From: Leptospiraceae bacterium
GTDB taxonomy: Bacteria; Spirochaetota; Leptospiria; Turneriellales; Turneriellaceae
NCBI GenBank assembly: GCA_025055765.1
Contig: JANWWS010000004.1
Location: forward strand, 124,001-188,000
Reading direction: 5' to 3'
DNA length: 64,000 nt
The notes under the pieces are model-generated. The model did not search any database. It was not told the DNA's origin and worked only from the letters and a program-made list of their open reading frames with translations. The position numbers and the translations under genes were made by a program. Below are positions 17,972-27,196 of the stretch, in pieces; the first letter of the stretch is position 1, and every line of letters starts with the position of its first letter.

Positions 17972-19201
17972 ATGGACTCTATGATCTTTCCAAAAACGAG
18001 GTCTATTTTTTTTATCTTCTTTGTCGTCAAGCTTCACGCACTTGATTACCTCAAAATAGCAAGGGAAATCGAAAAGACCAATAAAGATCCCCAAATTAAA
18101 AAAATTGCTGTCTTACCTTTTGAAGATATAAACTACCGTGAATCGCGTCGCGGCTTAGAAATCCAGGAAGAGCTTACCTATGCCTTTGTTCGTCACAGTC
18201 ACTTCCAGCTTGTGGAACGATCGCAAGTTAATAAAATCTTGGAAGAACTTCAGTTTCAGCAAACAGGGGTTGTTGACGAAAGATCGGCGAAACAAATTGG
18301 CAAGGGTTTAGGTGTTGATGGCCTCGTTACGGGGAGCATTAAGACAGAAGGAGGGGAAACAAAGCTCTATGCACGCCTTATCCGGGTAGAGGACTTTGCC
18401 ATTGTCGCAGTAGCCTCTGATATTTCTCGAGTAACTAAAGAAACTCCCTATGACAAGAAAGCGAGTTATGAAACCTCTTACGGGCCCCAAGTAGAAATCG
18501 ATCTGTGGGGAACTCTTGGCCTAACTCAAATGTCTCTATCCTTTGGTAAACCTACTGGCGACTATCCCTTAGTAAATGCCAGCCATTTAGGACTTTTGGG
18601 ACTCTCTGGTAACTATCGTACGGTTGACATGAATCGTTTGCAGGAAAGACAAAGCCTTCCCCCTCTTGGACTGCGTCTTAGGTTTCATTCGAAAACACAA
18701 GGTTTTTATTTTTCTCCAGGTCTCTTCGAACTCATGTGGCAGAGGTCATACCTAAAAGCCCAAGAGGGCCAGATAATCTTCAATCAAGCCCAAGAAGTAT
18801 CCACTTATCTACCTGAGAGATATATGGACTTTAGCTCTCTCGACTTTACAATTCCTTTACTCTTGGGCTTTGAGCATACCACGTGGCGCCTATATTCTGG
18901 TGTTGGTCTGGGCTTTGTTCTTGGTTTTTTTAGCTCGGCATATATATTAAGCTACAACTACGCCTCCCAGACTTTTGAGAAAACCTCAAATCAGGTGGGC
19001 AGTGGTTTCCAAGGCTCTCTCTTCTTGGGCACCATGTACCACCTAAATTCCTTTCTCTCTATTATGCTAGAGACAAGGTATTTTGGAGCCTTTGCTGAAT
19101 TCAATCGAGACGGCGAAACGACCGGTTTTTTAATTAGTGAGGATATGACGGTATATCGCCGAGGCTTCTTATTTTTAGGGGGGCTCACTTTTCGCCTATA
19201 A
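17972..19201 (+). CDS. secreted protein with CsgG/FlgO-like domain and beta-barrel-like C-terminus
   Basis: 409 residues. A signal-like segment (FPKTRSIFFIFFVVKLHA) is followed by a domain (about 35-160) with KKIAVLPFED, ELTYAFVRH, FQLVERSQVNKILEE and GLGVDGLVTGSI. These are the classic features of the CsgG/FlgO/TolB-N type periplasmic/outer-membrane proteins. The remaining 240 residues alternate hydrophobic and polar positions with many aromatics and end LTFRL, as in outer-membrane barrel proteins. The combination suggests a surface or secretion-related outer-membrane protein. The start at 17972 has GGTGAG upstream; 17981 is also possible. Flanks are gene-poor on both sides. Confidence 0.65.
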   Translation: MDSMIFPKTRSIFFIFFVVKLHALDYLKIAREIEKTNKDPQIKKIAVLPFEDINYRESRRGLEIQEELTYAFVRHSHFQLVERSQVNKILEELQFQQTGVVDERSAKQIGKGLGVDGLVTGSIKTEGGETKLYARLIRVEDFAIVAVASDISRVTKETPYDKKASYETSYGPQVEIDLWGTLGLTQMSLSFGKPTGDYPLVNASHLGLLGLSGNYRTVDMNRLQERQSLPPLGLRLRFHSKTQGFYFSPGLFELMWQRSYLKAQEGQIIFNQAQEVSTYLPERYMDFSSLDFTIPLLLGFEHTTWRLYSGVGLGFVLGFFSSAYILSYNYASQTFEKTSNQVGSGFQGSLFLGTMYHLNSFLSIMLETRYFGAFAEFNRDGETTGFLISEDMTVYRRGFLFLGGLTFRL

Positions 19202-19525
19202 TCACGCAAACAACTCTCGCGCCTCATCTCTCCTGCAACATAAACCATGTTGAAAAGCAAACCAATAGCCAAAAGGTGAAGCTATGAGGGAGGAGAGGCT
19301 AGTAAAAGATGTCGTAAAGCTAGTCATTGTGATGATCCATCTTCCAACGATGTTGCTTTGCGATACCAGGGCAGTCTCCTGTACATGAGCTGGCAGCTTC
19401 TGGTTTGGCGTCTTTTTCAATTCAAAGATGATTTTTCGCTCTTTTTGCACGTACAACTTGATAGCCAAAATAGGCCTCTATCAAACGTGAAGATATAAAT
19501 ATATGCTAGCTCAGCCTTTGTCACT
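19202..19525 (-). other. 324-nt stretch without an intact gene downstream of ccmB
   Basis: An 88-codon minus-strand frame (19468-19202) exists but has no recognisable domain or ribosome site. Given its place right after ccmA-ccmB, where ccmC is often found, short hydrophobic pieces here (for example GLLFNMVYVA in another frame) could be a decayed remnant of such a gene. I cannot demonstrate this. No terminator hairpin was evident. Confidence 0.35.
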
Positions 19526-20191
19526 CTAGTCTCGCAGCAAATGTTCGTAGAAGAAAATTCCAAGAGAAAAAAAGAAAAAAAACAAAGAAGTCAAAAAAAA
19601 CCCCTCCCTACCAATTTTGCCATATAGGGCTAGGGTCCGGTAAAAAGTTGCTGCGGCAATCCCCACAGGTAAAATGAGGGGAATGTAAATAAGAAACATG
19701 ATAAGCTCTCTGTAGCGAGTCTGAAAAGATATCCCCGATGCAAGGGCTCCAATGGCGGAAGCATTCATGGACAAAAAAAAGCCTGTTCCTAAAAAAGACC
19801 AAACTATCAGGTTATGGCTTGTAAGCTTGAAAAACAAAAAGCCGATGAGATGTAAGATTAGCCATAGGACCATGAGCGCCATAAAATAGGCCACAAGTTT
19901 TGCTAAATAAAGAGCAAGGGGAGAGACTCTTAACTGCAAAATATAAGCTATGGCATTCCATTCCCTTTCCCAAACCTGACCAAAAAGCAGCAAAAATACC
20001 GATGCGGTTAGTTGGGTAGCTACCATAAAAGATACACCTACCGCGAGGGGCGTCTCTTGCGGAGGCAAACCGAGACGCAGTAGAGCAAGGTAGCCCCCTA
20101 CAAAAAGAGTAGTCGCCCAAAAACTTGCTCGGCTTCTAAAGAAAAGCACTAAATCTTTTTTCAAAATTAAATAAAATATCTTTAAGCGCAT
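19526..20191 (-). CDS. ccmB: heme exporter-like ABC permease CcmB
   Basis: 221 residues, six predicted TM helices. The N-terminus (LILKKDLVLFFRSRASFW) and the PLILPVGIAAATF block near residue 165 match CcmB, the membrane subunit of the CcmAB transporter of cytochrome c maturation system I. It follows ccmA by 5 nt on the same strand. Other Ccm proteins (CcmC, CcmE, CcmF) are not in the window, so the system is incomplete here or scattered. Confidence 0.75.
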   Translation of the reverse strand: MRLKIFYLILKKDLVLFFRSRASFWATTLFVGGYLALLRLGLPPQETPLAVGVSFMVATQLTASVFLLLFGQVWEREWNAIAYILQLRVSPLALYLAKLVAYFMALMVLWLILHLIGFLFFKLTSHNLIVWSFLGTGFFLSMNASAIGALASGISFQTRYRELIMFLIYIPLILPVGIAAATFYRTLALYGKIGREGFFLTSLFFFFFSLGIFFYEHLLRD

Positions 20192-20196
20192 TCGGC

Positions 20197-20832
20197 TTAT
20201 GGCCTCATTTCACTTAATCTACCTTCATGCAAAATCCAAACTCTCTTGCCAAGACGAGCTACTAGTTCTTCCTGATGCTCTACTAAGACAAGGGTAGTAT
20301 ACCTCCACGAAAGCTCGTCAATCCCTCCTTGCTCGAGAGCTTGCACTAGTTTTGGACGAAAATAATTGTCAAGGGAGCTAAAAGGCTCATCTAAAAGCAA
20401 AAATTCGCTTTGACAAAGCACAAGCCTTGCCCAGGCTAGACGTTGTAACATTCCTTTAGAAAAATGAGCCGGGATATCATGGCGTCTCTCATAAAGGCCA
20501 AAATAAAAAAGAACATCCTTTATGCGCTCTTGCTTCATTGAAACCCCAGCTAGGTGCATAAAAAATAAAAGATTCTCCCAGGCACTTAACTGGGGATAGA
20601 ACATAGGCTCATGGCTAATAAAGCCTCGGGAAATCTGGGCAATATGAACAAGTCCTTCGCTTGGTCTCAAAACCTCGGCAAAGATTTGCACTAGGGTTGT
20701 CTTGCCCTGCCCATTCTCTCCTAAAAGAAAAATACGCTCTCCTTCCTCGACAACCCCATTCAAATGACGGAAAACAAATTTTCCCGAAAAGCGTCGCCCC
20801 AGGTTTTCAAAGCGCACGACCTTCTTTGCCAT
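20197..20832 (-). CDS. ccmA: ABC transporter ATP-binding protein CcmA
   Basis: 211 residues. Walker A is GENGQGKTT (about 38-46), the Q-loop region precedes FSKGMLQRLAWARL (degenerate signature near 125-138) and Walker B plus D-loop is LLLDEPFSSLD. The short single-domain build and pairing with CcmB-like permease support CcmA, which releases holo-CcmE during cytochrome c maturation. Its first codons overlap the last 26 nt of the preceding gene in a different frame. Confidence 0.8.
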   Translation of the reverse strand: MAKKVVRFENLGRRFSGKFVFRHLNGVVEEGERIFLLGENGQGKTTLVQIFAEVLRPSEGLVHIAQISRGFISHEPMFYPQLSAWENLLFFMHLAGVSMKQERIKDVLFYFGLYERRHDIPAHFSKGMLQRLAWARLVLCQSEFLLLDEPFSSLDNYFRPKLVQALEQGGIDELSWRYTTLVLVEHQEELVARLGKRVWILHEGRLSEMRP

Positions 20833-21949
20833 TTTCTAAAAACTCCTCTAGGGTTTTTATGCGGCGCTCAAGCTCCTTCAGTTTTTCCTCCTTTACCCTA
20901 GAAAGCGCTATAGTCTTTTCTTCTTGCCACAAGAGCTTTTCTGCCTCAAGCCTAATTTTTTCCTTAAGGTAAATTTTCTTAAGCCAGAGAGGCTTTTTGT
21001 AAGCTACGTAAGCTACCCCCAAGAAAAATAAAAGGGAAAGCATCGCCAAAAGAAGCTTTTCTTCACGAGCCAATGGAGAGCTTACCTCAAGGGGTGCTTC
21101 GCGAGGAGCTTCAAGACGAGTGCCACCCCTTAAAACAATAGTTTTTTCTACCGGAAGATCATAGATGTTGCGCTCTAGACTTTCTTCGTAACGAGGCTTA
21201 AGAGGCTTGTCGTTTAGCAATACCTCGAGATCTTGCGGGTCAACCATGAGCTTGGGATTTTGCGACCAAGCATAAGGGGAGATAAATCGAACGCTGGCTT
21301 CTTTCTTAGGGTATGGGAGGCGGTATGATACCTCAAAGAGCCTCTCTCCTGGCTTTACGGGATAGGGGAGCGTAAACCAACCATCAGACATCTTTTGGGG
21401 ATTTAGGCGCAACCAATTGAGTTCCTCTGTCGAGAGAGCCACTGTGGCCGAAACATCTTCCGCTTTTTCCGGAAGGAAAACCTCAACACCACCAAGGGAA
21501 TTAGCATAAGTTTTTTTCGTAGAGTTTACAAAGTAATAGAGGTGATAAACGGAGAGATAGCCCTCATCTTGGTAGCGCACAGCCGCAAGAAGTCGAAGGG
21601 AGAGAGAGCTTTTTGCCTTCGTTTTCTCATAAACCACTACCTCTATTCTTGCGGGTGAGCGTATCCCTGTAAGGTTCTGGCTGTAAATAACCCCCTGGTA
21701 TTGTACCTGTACGAGGTAGGGAGCTCCTTGGGGTTCAGGCAGATTGGCAAAAATAACCGGGTTTTGCGCTTTCTCTTGAACGGCTACCTCCTTCATCCCT
21801 TCCGCGGCTAGGATTACCGCAACTCTTTCGGGTAAAACCTTTTTCTCAGGAGAGGTGCCATTTCTTACGTTAACTACAATCTCATACGAATAGAGACTTA
21901 TAGTGCCGATAAGAAAGCTAAGGGCTCTAATACGTGTTTCTTTCTTCAT
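20807..21949 (-). CDS. membrane protein of unknown function in the ccm cluster
   Basis: 380 residues: an N-terminal signal segment (about 8-24), a large beta-rich extracytoplasmic region (about 30-300), one TM helix near 308-328 and a highly charged helical cytoplasmic tail rich in Lys/Glu (about 330-380). The extracytoplasmic part contains repeated Ig/carboxypeptidase-regulatory-like beta segments (GVIYSQNL, KPGERLFEVSYRLPYP). The position between a CcmI-like gene and ccmA suggests a role in cytochrome c maturation or apocytochrome handling. There is no direct motif evidence. It overlaps both neighbours by about 25 nt. Confidence 0.6.
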   Translation of the reverse strand: MKKETRIRALSFLIGTISLYSYEIVVNVRNGTSPEKKVLPERVAVILAAEGMKEVAVQEKAQNPVIFANLPEPQGAPYLVQVQYQGVIYSQNLTGIRSPARIEVVVYEKTKAKSSLSLRLLAAVRYQDEGYLSVYHLYYFVNSTKKTYANSLGGVEVFLPEKAEDVSATVALSTEELNWLRLNPQKMSDGWFTLPYPVKPGERLFEVSYRLPYPKKEASVRFISPYAWSQNPKLMVDPQDLEVLLNDKPLKPRYEESLERNIYDLPVEKTIVLRGGTRLEAPREAPLEVSSPLAREEKLLLAMLSLLFFLGVAYVAYKKPLWLKKIYLKEKIRLEAEKLLWQEEKTIALSRVKEEKLKELERRIKTLEEFLENGKEGRAL

Positions 21950-22199
21950 GGATGTTTTGGCGTAGCTTTTGCCATTCCCCCAGGATTTCTTTTTTTAGTC
22001 TTTCATAGTCTTCTATGCTAATTTTTCCGAGCCGATAGTCGTTTTCTATATCAGCCCAGTTTTGCCGCAGAACATCAAGATCCTCCAAGCCCTTGGTTTC
22101 TACGGCTTTTTCTTGCGCGGGAGCTGCTCCCTGCACCAAGGGTAAGAAAAGATAGACTAAGGATAAAACCAGTAATATGCAAAAAATAAGGTAGATCAA
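21927..22199 (-). CDS. CcmI-like small membrane protein
   Basis: 90 residues: one N-terminal TM helix (about 3-23) followed by an amphipathic helical segment, LRQNWADIENDYRLGKIS then YERLKKEILGEW. This pattern matches the N-terminal part of CcmI/CycH, which chaperones apocytochrome c, but without the TPR domain. It starts with TTG overlapping the upstream stop codon (TTGA). Position beside ccmAB supports the call. Confidence 0.6.
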   Translation of the reverse strand: MIYLIFCILLVLSLVYLFLPLVQGAAPAQEKAVETKGLEDLDVLRQNWADIENDYRLGKISIEDYERLKKEILGEWQKLRQNIHEERNTY

Positions 22200-23263
22200 C
22201 GCCCCTCCTCTATTTCTACCCCTTTTTGAAAAATCGCCAGACTTACTTCAGGGGGAAGCTTTCCCGAATATTTTAAAATAGAGCCAAGCGGGCTCAAAAG
22301 GAGTAATTTGTTGTCTGCCGAGAGGGCAATATCCCTTGCCCAAAAAGGAAGTTCTCTTTTGTCAGCTCCTTTCACTTCAAATGGCTGGAGACGGCGCAAA
22401 TAATAGTAATGATTTTGCTCACCCTGGAGAAAAGCTGCGTAGCCAGATACAGCAGAGAACCGCTCTATTTGCGCTTTTCCTTTTTCAAAAAAAACCACCT
22501 CGTAACTACCTGCACCCCCCGTAAGAAAACCCATGAGCCTACCATGTGCAAAAGCTTTGGGTAAAGCCACATCTCTGCGTAGAAGTTTTAAGCTATCCTT
22601 CTCTAAATAGTAAAGGTAGTAAAGGCCGGCAAGACCATAGGTAAAGTATAAATGGTCTTCATAGTCAAAGAAAAAGGCGGATTCTGCCGGCAACTTACCA
22701 CCTTTTTCCAATTTTTTTCCTGACGTATAGACAAGCTCGCCCGTGATTTGGTAAAGCACAAGCTTTTCATTTTCCACAAGTGGAACCAAGCCTTCCTCGG
22801 AGATACCTGGAACCATCCCACATGATATCTTTTGGGGTAATTTGTAGAACTTTTCTTTTAGAAAAGAATATACCCGCATCAAGCAAGAGTCATCGGAGAG
22901 ATAACTAAAAATAAGGTAGTTTCCCCTAGGAGAAAAACTCATTTTTTCGGGGATGTATGGCAACCTAAGCTTTCCTTCTTTTCCTCCTTCCGTATCATAA
23001 ATATAAAGTGACTTTTTATCTTCTTTTAAAGCAAAGATCTTATTGGGCTCTCTTAAAGAAACTATGAGTTCGTATTTTTCGTGGCGTGGGCGAAAGAAAA
23101 ATTCATTTGGTAGGGAAAGCTCATAAGCCTCTCGAATATATTGGAGGGCTTCACTAACGTTTTCCCGGCCAAGCTCTTCTTTTGCCTTTTCTAACAAGGC
23201 CTCCTTGGATTTTTGACAATATAGAGTCAAAAGCCCTAGAGAGAAAAAAATGAAAAGCTTCAC
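22196..23263 (-). CDS. predicted lipoprotein with propeller-like repeats
   Basis: 355 residues from the GTG at 23263. The N-terminus KLFIFFSLGLLTLYCQKS has a lipobox (LTLYC) and should be lipid-anchored. A short helical, TPR-like segment (LLEKAKEELGRENVSEALQ) precedes a beta-rich domain with WD40/PQQ-like repeats (SFSPRGNYLIFS, LSADNKLLLLSPLGS) that probably fold as a propeller. The start just after the ilvN stop is chosen because longer versions run through ilvN and lose the lipobox. It overlaps the CcmI-like gene by 4 nt. Function unknown; it may belong with the ccm cluster. Confidence 0.65.
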   Translation of the reverse strand: MKLFIFFSLGLLTLYCQKSKEALLEKAKEELGRENVSEALQYIREAYELSLPNEFFFRPRHEKYELIVSLREPNKIFALKEDKKSLYIYDTEGGKEGKLRLPYIPEKMSFSPRGNYLIFSYLSDDSCLMRVYSFLKEKFYKLPQKISCGMVPGISEEGLVPLVENEKLVLYQITGELVYTSGKKLEKGGKLPAESAFFFDYEDHLYFTYGLAGLYYLYYLEKDSLKLLRRDVALPKAFAHGRLMGFLTGGAGSYEVVFFEKGKAQIERFSAVSGYAAFLQGEQNHYYYLRRLQPFEVKGADKRELPFWARDIALSADNKLLLLSPLGSILKYSGKLPPEVSLAIFQKGVEIEEGR

Positions 23264-23264
23264 T

Positions 23265-23759
23265 TTAATTTCGAACCTTGCGGGCGGTTGGGAACTCAAG
23301 CGCAATGGTGCCTGTTCTTGCCATCTCCACAATGTGAAACTTTGAAAATGTCTGCAAAAAAGACGAAATCCTCCGAGGATTGGCTACAAGCTCGATCATA
23401 ATTTCTTCTTCCGTCATATCCACGACAGTGGCTTTAAATACATCAATTAAAGTTAAAATCTCAGCTCTCTTTTCTGGACTAAAGCGCACCGTAAGCAAAA
23501 TCAACTCCCTTTTTAAAGAATCCTCTCCCGTGAGATCACGAATTTCCAAGACATCCACCAGTTTATAAAGCTGCTTCTCAATTTGCTTAACCATTTCCTC
23601 ATCTTCGGATATAACAAGTGTTATAATAGATTTGGTAGGATCCTGGGTCTCCCCCACGGAAAGAGAGTCAATGTTATAGGATCGACGAGTAAAAAGCCCT
23701 GAGACATGACTCAAAACGCCGGCATGATTGTTCACGAGTACCGATAAAACATGTTTCAT
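23265..23759 (-). CDS. ilvN: acetolactate synthase small (regulatory) subunit
   Basis: 164 residues with an N-terminal ACT domain (HVLSVLVNNHAGVLSHVSGLFTRR) and the family block YNIDSLSVGETQ, then the C-terminal IlvN domain (LILLTVRFSPEKRAEIL, RTGTIALEF). It binds valine and controls the catalytic subunit encoded directly upstream, 3 nt away. Length and motifs are normal for a long-type IlvH/IlvN. Confidence 0.95.
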   Translation of the reverse strand: MKHVLSVLVNNHAGVLSHVSGLFTRRSYNIDSLSVGETQDPTKSIITLVISEDEEMVKQIEKQLYKLVDVLEIRDLTGEDSLKRELILLTVRFSPEKRAEILTLIDVFKATVVDMTEEEIMIELVANPRRISSFLQTFSKFHIVEMARTGTIALEFPTARKVRN

Positions 23760-23762
23760 AAA

Positions 23763-25511
23763 CTAAATTTTGATAAACTCTACCTCACGGTTGGGAATGG
23801 TGCTGTATTCCTCCTCTCCAGGGAGGGGCTCACCTACCTCCGTCATTGTCTCATACCTTTGCCCAGAAGCTATCATAGGATAAACCTTTTCAGCCTGTGG
23901 TATCATGACTTCCAATAGCGCCGCATCTTCACTTTTGAGGAGAAAATCAAGCCCTTTATCGATTTCCCTTTCATGCTCTATACGCATAGCGGGGATGTCA
24001 TAGCCTTCACAAATTTTGACAAAATCAGGATTGTAGTCCATATCGGAATGGGAAAAGCGTTGGTTGTAAAAGAGTTCCTGCCATTGGCGCACCATGCCTA
24101 AAAAGCCATTATTGAAGAGAATAATTTTAACTGGGATATCATACATCCTAGCTGTCGCCAACTCCTGCATATTCATTTGAAAAGAGCCATCTCCCGTGAT
24201 AACCACAACTTCTTTTTCAGGCCGACCTAATTTTGCTCCCAGGCCAGCCGGGAAGCCAAAACCCATAGTGCCTAGCCCGCCTGAGGTAAGCCACTGGCGT
24301 GCTTCATTTATAGGATAGTACTGCGCAGCCCACATTTGATGCTGCCCTACATCGGTAGATATGATTGCCTGCCCACGTGTTTTTTCCCATAATTTTTCTA
24401 TAACAAGTTGTGGCTTGATATCACCGCGGCCTCTAAAATAACGGAGAGGATGCTTTGCCTTAAGCGCCTGGATGCGTTCCACCCACGAGGTTCGGTTTTG
24501 AGCTTTGATGCGCTCGACGAGTATACTTAGCACATCGGCTAGATCTCCTGACACCCAAATGTCCACCTTGACCCTTTTATTGATTTCGGCTAAGTCAATA
24601 TCCACCATAGCCCGCACAGCCTGCTGCGCAAAGGAGGGAGCATGAAGGGCTACTCGGTCATCAAAGCGTGCCCCTAGAGCTAATATCAGGTCACACTCCA
24701 TAACAGCCTTATTGGCATAGGCCGTACCATGCATACCTAGCATGCCGAGGGAAAGCCTGTGGTTACCAGGAAAGGCTCCGATCCCCATGAGGGTCGTAGC
24801 AACGGGAATACTCCCCTTTTCCGCCAAGAGGCGCACCTTTTCCGCAGCATTGGCGGTGATGGCCCCTCCCCCCACATAGAGCATGGGAGAACGGGCACGG
24901 TCGAGAGCCTCAATTAATCGATCGAGGTCCCCTGTAATTGCCGGTTTTTGCCAATGGCGGGGATGGATTTTCAAGGGGCCCGGCTGCAATACTTCGGTCG
25001 TAGCTGTCTGGATGTCTTTAGGAAAATCAATAAGAGCGGGCCCGGGCCTTCCACTCATAGCCACGGTGATAGCTTCCTGAGTAATACGTGCTACATCATC
25101 CACATTCTTCAGCAAAGCATTGTATTTGGTTATCGGTAGGGAAATCCCGTATATATCACATTCTTGGAAAGCGTCACTTCCAATCGCCGATGTAGGCACC
25201 TGCCCAGTGATAGCTAAGATGGGAACACTGTCCATTTTCGCATCGGTTATGCCCGTGACTAGGTTTGTAGCACCTGGTCCTGATGTAGCGATGGCCACCC
25301 CTAGCTTCCCGGTCGCCTTCGCATACCCTTCTGCGGCATGGGCTGCTGCTTGCTCGTGGCGTACCAATATATGGCGGATCCTATCCGCATAATGAAACAA
25401 AGTATCGTAGAAAGGTAAAATTGCGCCACCCGGATAGCCCCAACAAATCTCTACCCCGTTGCGCAGGAGTATGTCTATCATAACCTCTGCGCCTGTCTTG
25501 CGCCCAGCCAT
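23763..25511 (-). CDS. ilvB: acetolactate synthase large subunit
   Basis: 582 residues. The ThDP glutamate is in [14 protein letters not shown], the FAD/central domain follows, and the ThDP-binding motif is [12 protein letters not shown] with the downstream [13 protein letters not shown] block, all diagnostic for IlvB-type acetohydroxyacid synthase. It condenses pyruvate with pyruvate or 2-oxobutyrate in valine/leucine/isoleucine synthesis. The start at 25511 (MAGRKTGAE) has TAAGGATT upstream; a longer start at 25550 lacks support. It heads the ilvBN-ccm gene string and is divergent from the VWA-STAS gene. Confidence 0.95.
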   Translation of the reverse strand: MAGRKTGAEVMIDILLRNGVEICWGYPGGAILPFYDTLFHYADRIRHILVRHEQAAAHAAEGYAKATGKLGVAIATSGPGATNLVTGITDAKMDSVPILAITGQVPTSAIGSDAFQECDIYGISLPITKYNALLKNVDDVARITQEAITVAMSGRPGPALIDFPKDIQTATTEVLQPGPLKIHPRHWQKPAITGDLDRLIEALDRARSPMLYVGGGAITANAAEKVRLLAEKGSIPVATTLMGIGAFPGNHRLSLGMLGMHGTAYANKAVMECDLILALGARFDDRVALHAPSFAQQAVRAMVDIDLAEINKRVKVDIWVSGDLADVLSILVERIKAQNRTSWVERIQALKAKHPLRYFRGRGDIKPQLVIEKLWEKTRGQAIISTDVGQHQMWAAQYYPINEARQWLTSGGLGTMGFGFPAGLGAKLGRPEKEVVVITGDGSFQMNMQELATARMYDIPVKIILFNNGFLGMVRQWQELFYNQRFSHSDMDYNPDFVKICEGYDIPAMRIEHEREIDKGLDFLLKSEDAALLEVMIPQAEKVYPMIASGQRYETMTEVGEPLPGEEEYSTIPNREVEFIKI

Positions 25512-25521
25512 AATCCTTACT

Positions 25522-25550
25522 AATATACGAAAGTGAAGCGTCAACGACAA
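25522..25550 (-). promoter_or_regulatory. candidate promoter for ilvBN
   Basis: On the minus strand TTGTCG (25550-25545), a 17-nt spacer and TATATT (25527-25522) lie just upstream of ilvB. The -10 box is 10 nt from the ATG, which would give a leader of about 3-4 nt and cut off the AAGGA site; either the transcript is nearly leaderless or the real promoter is further upstream. Confidence 0.3.
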
Positions 25551-25645
25551 GAATGCTTACCTCTCTTATTTGATTTTAAAGGACAAAAAAGGCTTGAAAG
25601 AATAAGCTCCGCGGATAAAGCCGCCGATACAACCTATTCAGACTT

Positions 25646-27196
25646 ATGCAACTGCAAGCAAACTGGGAATTTTCGCAAATCACTCCTCAAAAAGCAATCC
25701 GCAATCCCCTCCTTTTGGAGCTTACGACCCCGCCGCAAAAAAGTACCGTGCGCCAATTGGTTGTTGTATTAGCGGTGGACCGCAGTTGGTCCATGAAAGG
25801 TGAAAAAATGCAGGCCGTCACCGATGCAGCTATTTTGTTTTTGAACTGGCTTACGCGCAACGATGTTTTAGGTATTGTAAGCTATGCACAAGATGTCAAA
25901 GTAGAGCAAAACCCAATTCCTCTCACAGAAAAATCCACAATTGCGGATAAGATACGGCGTATGAGCTTAGGTACCTCCACAAATCTTAGTGGTGGTTGGC
26001 TTACGGCCCTGCGCCTTGCGGAAAACTATCAAAGTCCTAACGCTGTTAGGCGTGTAATTTTGCTTACGGACGGCCAAGCCACTATGGGTATTCGCGAAGA
26101 GGATAAACTTGTTGAAATAGCTCGCCAATACGCAGCAAAAAACATCGTTACAAGTACCATTGGTGTTGGTGCAGACTTTAACGAACAGAACTTAAAAGAA
26201 ATTGCACGAGCAGGGGGCGGCTCGTTTTATTTTATGCAAACACCTGAAGAGGCTTCTGATATATTTTACCAAGAATTTGGAGCTATCCGGAGTTTATATG
26301 CTCAGGCAGCTGAGGTACGCCTTTATTTTCACCAACCCATTTCCTTAAACCAGGTATTGGTGGATGCCGATATTGAAAAGCATTCTGATGGTCTTACCTT
26401 GCGCCTTGGGGATATTCCTTCCGATGATAGTCGCAAAATGGTATTCGAATTTGATGTTGGACCAACTAATGAGGAGCTCATGGTTTCAGGTGAGCTTACT
26501 TTTTTTAATGTCAGCGAAGATCTGAAGGAAGAAAAAATAAAATTTAACATCCCCCTAAAAGTTGGTCCTACTCAAGCTCTCCCTAATAAACTTGTCTGCC
26601 AGGAATACCTGTTGGCCCACTCAGCCAGAGAAATCGAGCGTATATCTTTAATTGCTCGCCAAAATGTAGAAGTAGCTCTAAACGAGCTTAAGAATTTGCA
26701 GCACGAGGTCAAAAACTATCTTACGGAAAAAAACTTAGAGCTGAGCTGGCTTGAAGAAAGACTTATGCAAATGGCAGAAAAATTGGCACGAGATACGAAC
26801 CTAGCGGCTAAGCAACTCTTGTCTGAAAGCACTAAGATGTATCGTGAAAAAACCGCGACCATTACCAAAGCAGCGGCTGGTGAAATTTTAACTTACAAAA
26901 TGCAAAGCCAGCTTGATCTCTATAAAGTACCCGAATTTAACGAAGAGATGAATGGCTATCTCCAAAAAGGAATACGGTTTGTGCTCATTGACATGCAAAA
27001 TTGCCCCTTCCTTGATTCTTCTGCCATTGGCGCCTTAATCCAACTTTCTAACTCACTCACTAAGAGAGCTGGGCTTTTGATTTTCTATAACGTACCGACA
27101 GGCTTACAAAAAATCATTGCAGCAACAAGACTTGATAAATATATCCCTCTCGCTCCAAATGAGAGCGAGGCACGTAAACTCATCCCCATGGAATAG
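25646..27196 (+). CDS. von Willebrand factor A domain protein fused to a STAS domain
   Basis: 516 residues without signal peptide or TM helix, so probably cytoplasmic. The VWA domain (about 38-205) has an intact MIDAS metal site: DRSWS from Asp45, the Thr in GTSTN near 112, and LLTDG near 146. A beta-rich segment (about 215-315) and a long helical, coiled-coil-like stretch (about 320-400) connect to a C-terminal STAS domain (about 405-516) with IDMQNCPFLDSSAIGALI. This is the anti-sigma-antagonist core with the phosphorylatable Ser position. A VWA-STAS fusion suggests regulated protein binding feeding a partner-switching system. Divergent from ilvBN, convergent with HMG-CoA lyase (17-nt overlap). 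Confidence 0.8.
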   Translation: MQLQANWEFSQITPQKAIRNPLLLELTTPPQKSTVRQLVVVLAVDRSWSMKGEKMQAVTDAAILFLNWLTRNDVLGIVSYAQDVKVEQNPIPLTEKSTIADKIRRMSLGTSTNLSGGWLTALRLAENYQSPNAVRRVILLTDGQATMGIREEDKLVEIARQYAAKNIVTSTIGVGADFNEQNLKEIARAGGGSFYFMQTPEEASDIFYQEFGAIRSLYAQAAEVRLYFHQPISLNQVLVDADIEKHSDGLTLRLGDIPSDDSRKMVFEFDVGPTNEELMVSGELTFFNVSEDLKEEKIKFNIPLKVGPTQALPNKLVCQEYLLAHSAREIERISLIARQNVEVALNELKNLQHEVKNYLTEKNLELSWLEERLMQMAEKLARDTNLAAKQLLSESTKMYREKTATITKAAAGEILTYKMQSQLDLYKVPEFNEEMNGYLQKGIRFVLIDMQNCPFLDSSAIGALIQLSNSLTKRAGLLIFYNVPTGLQKIIAATRLDKYIPLAPNESEARKLIPME

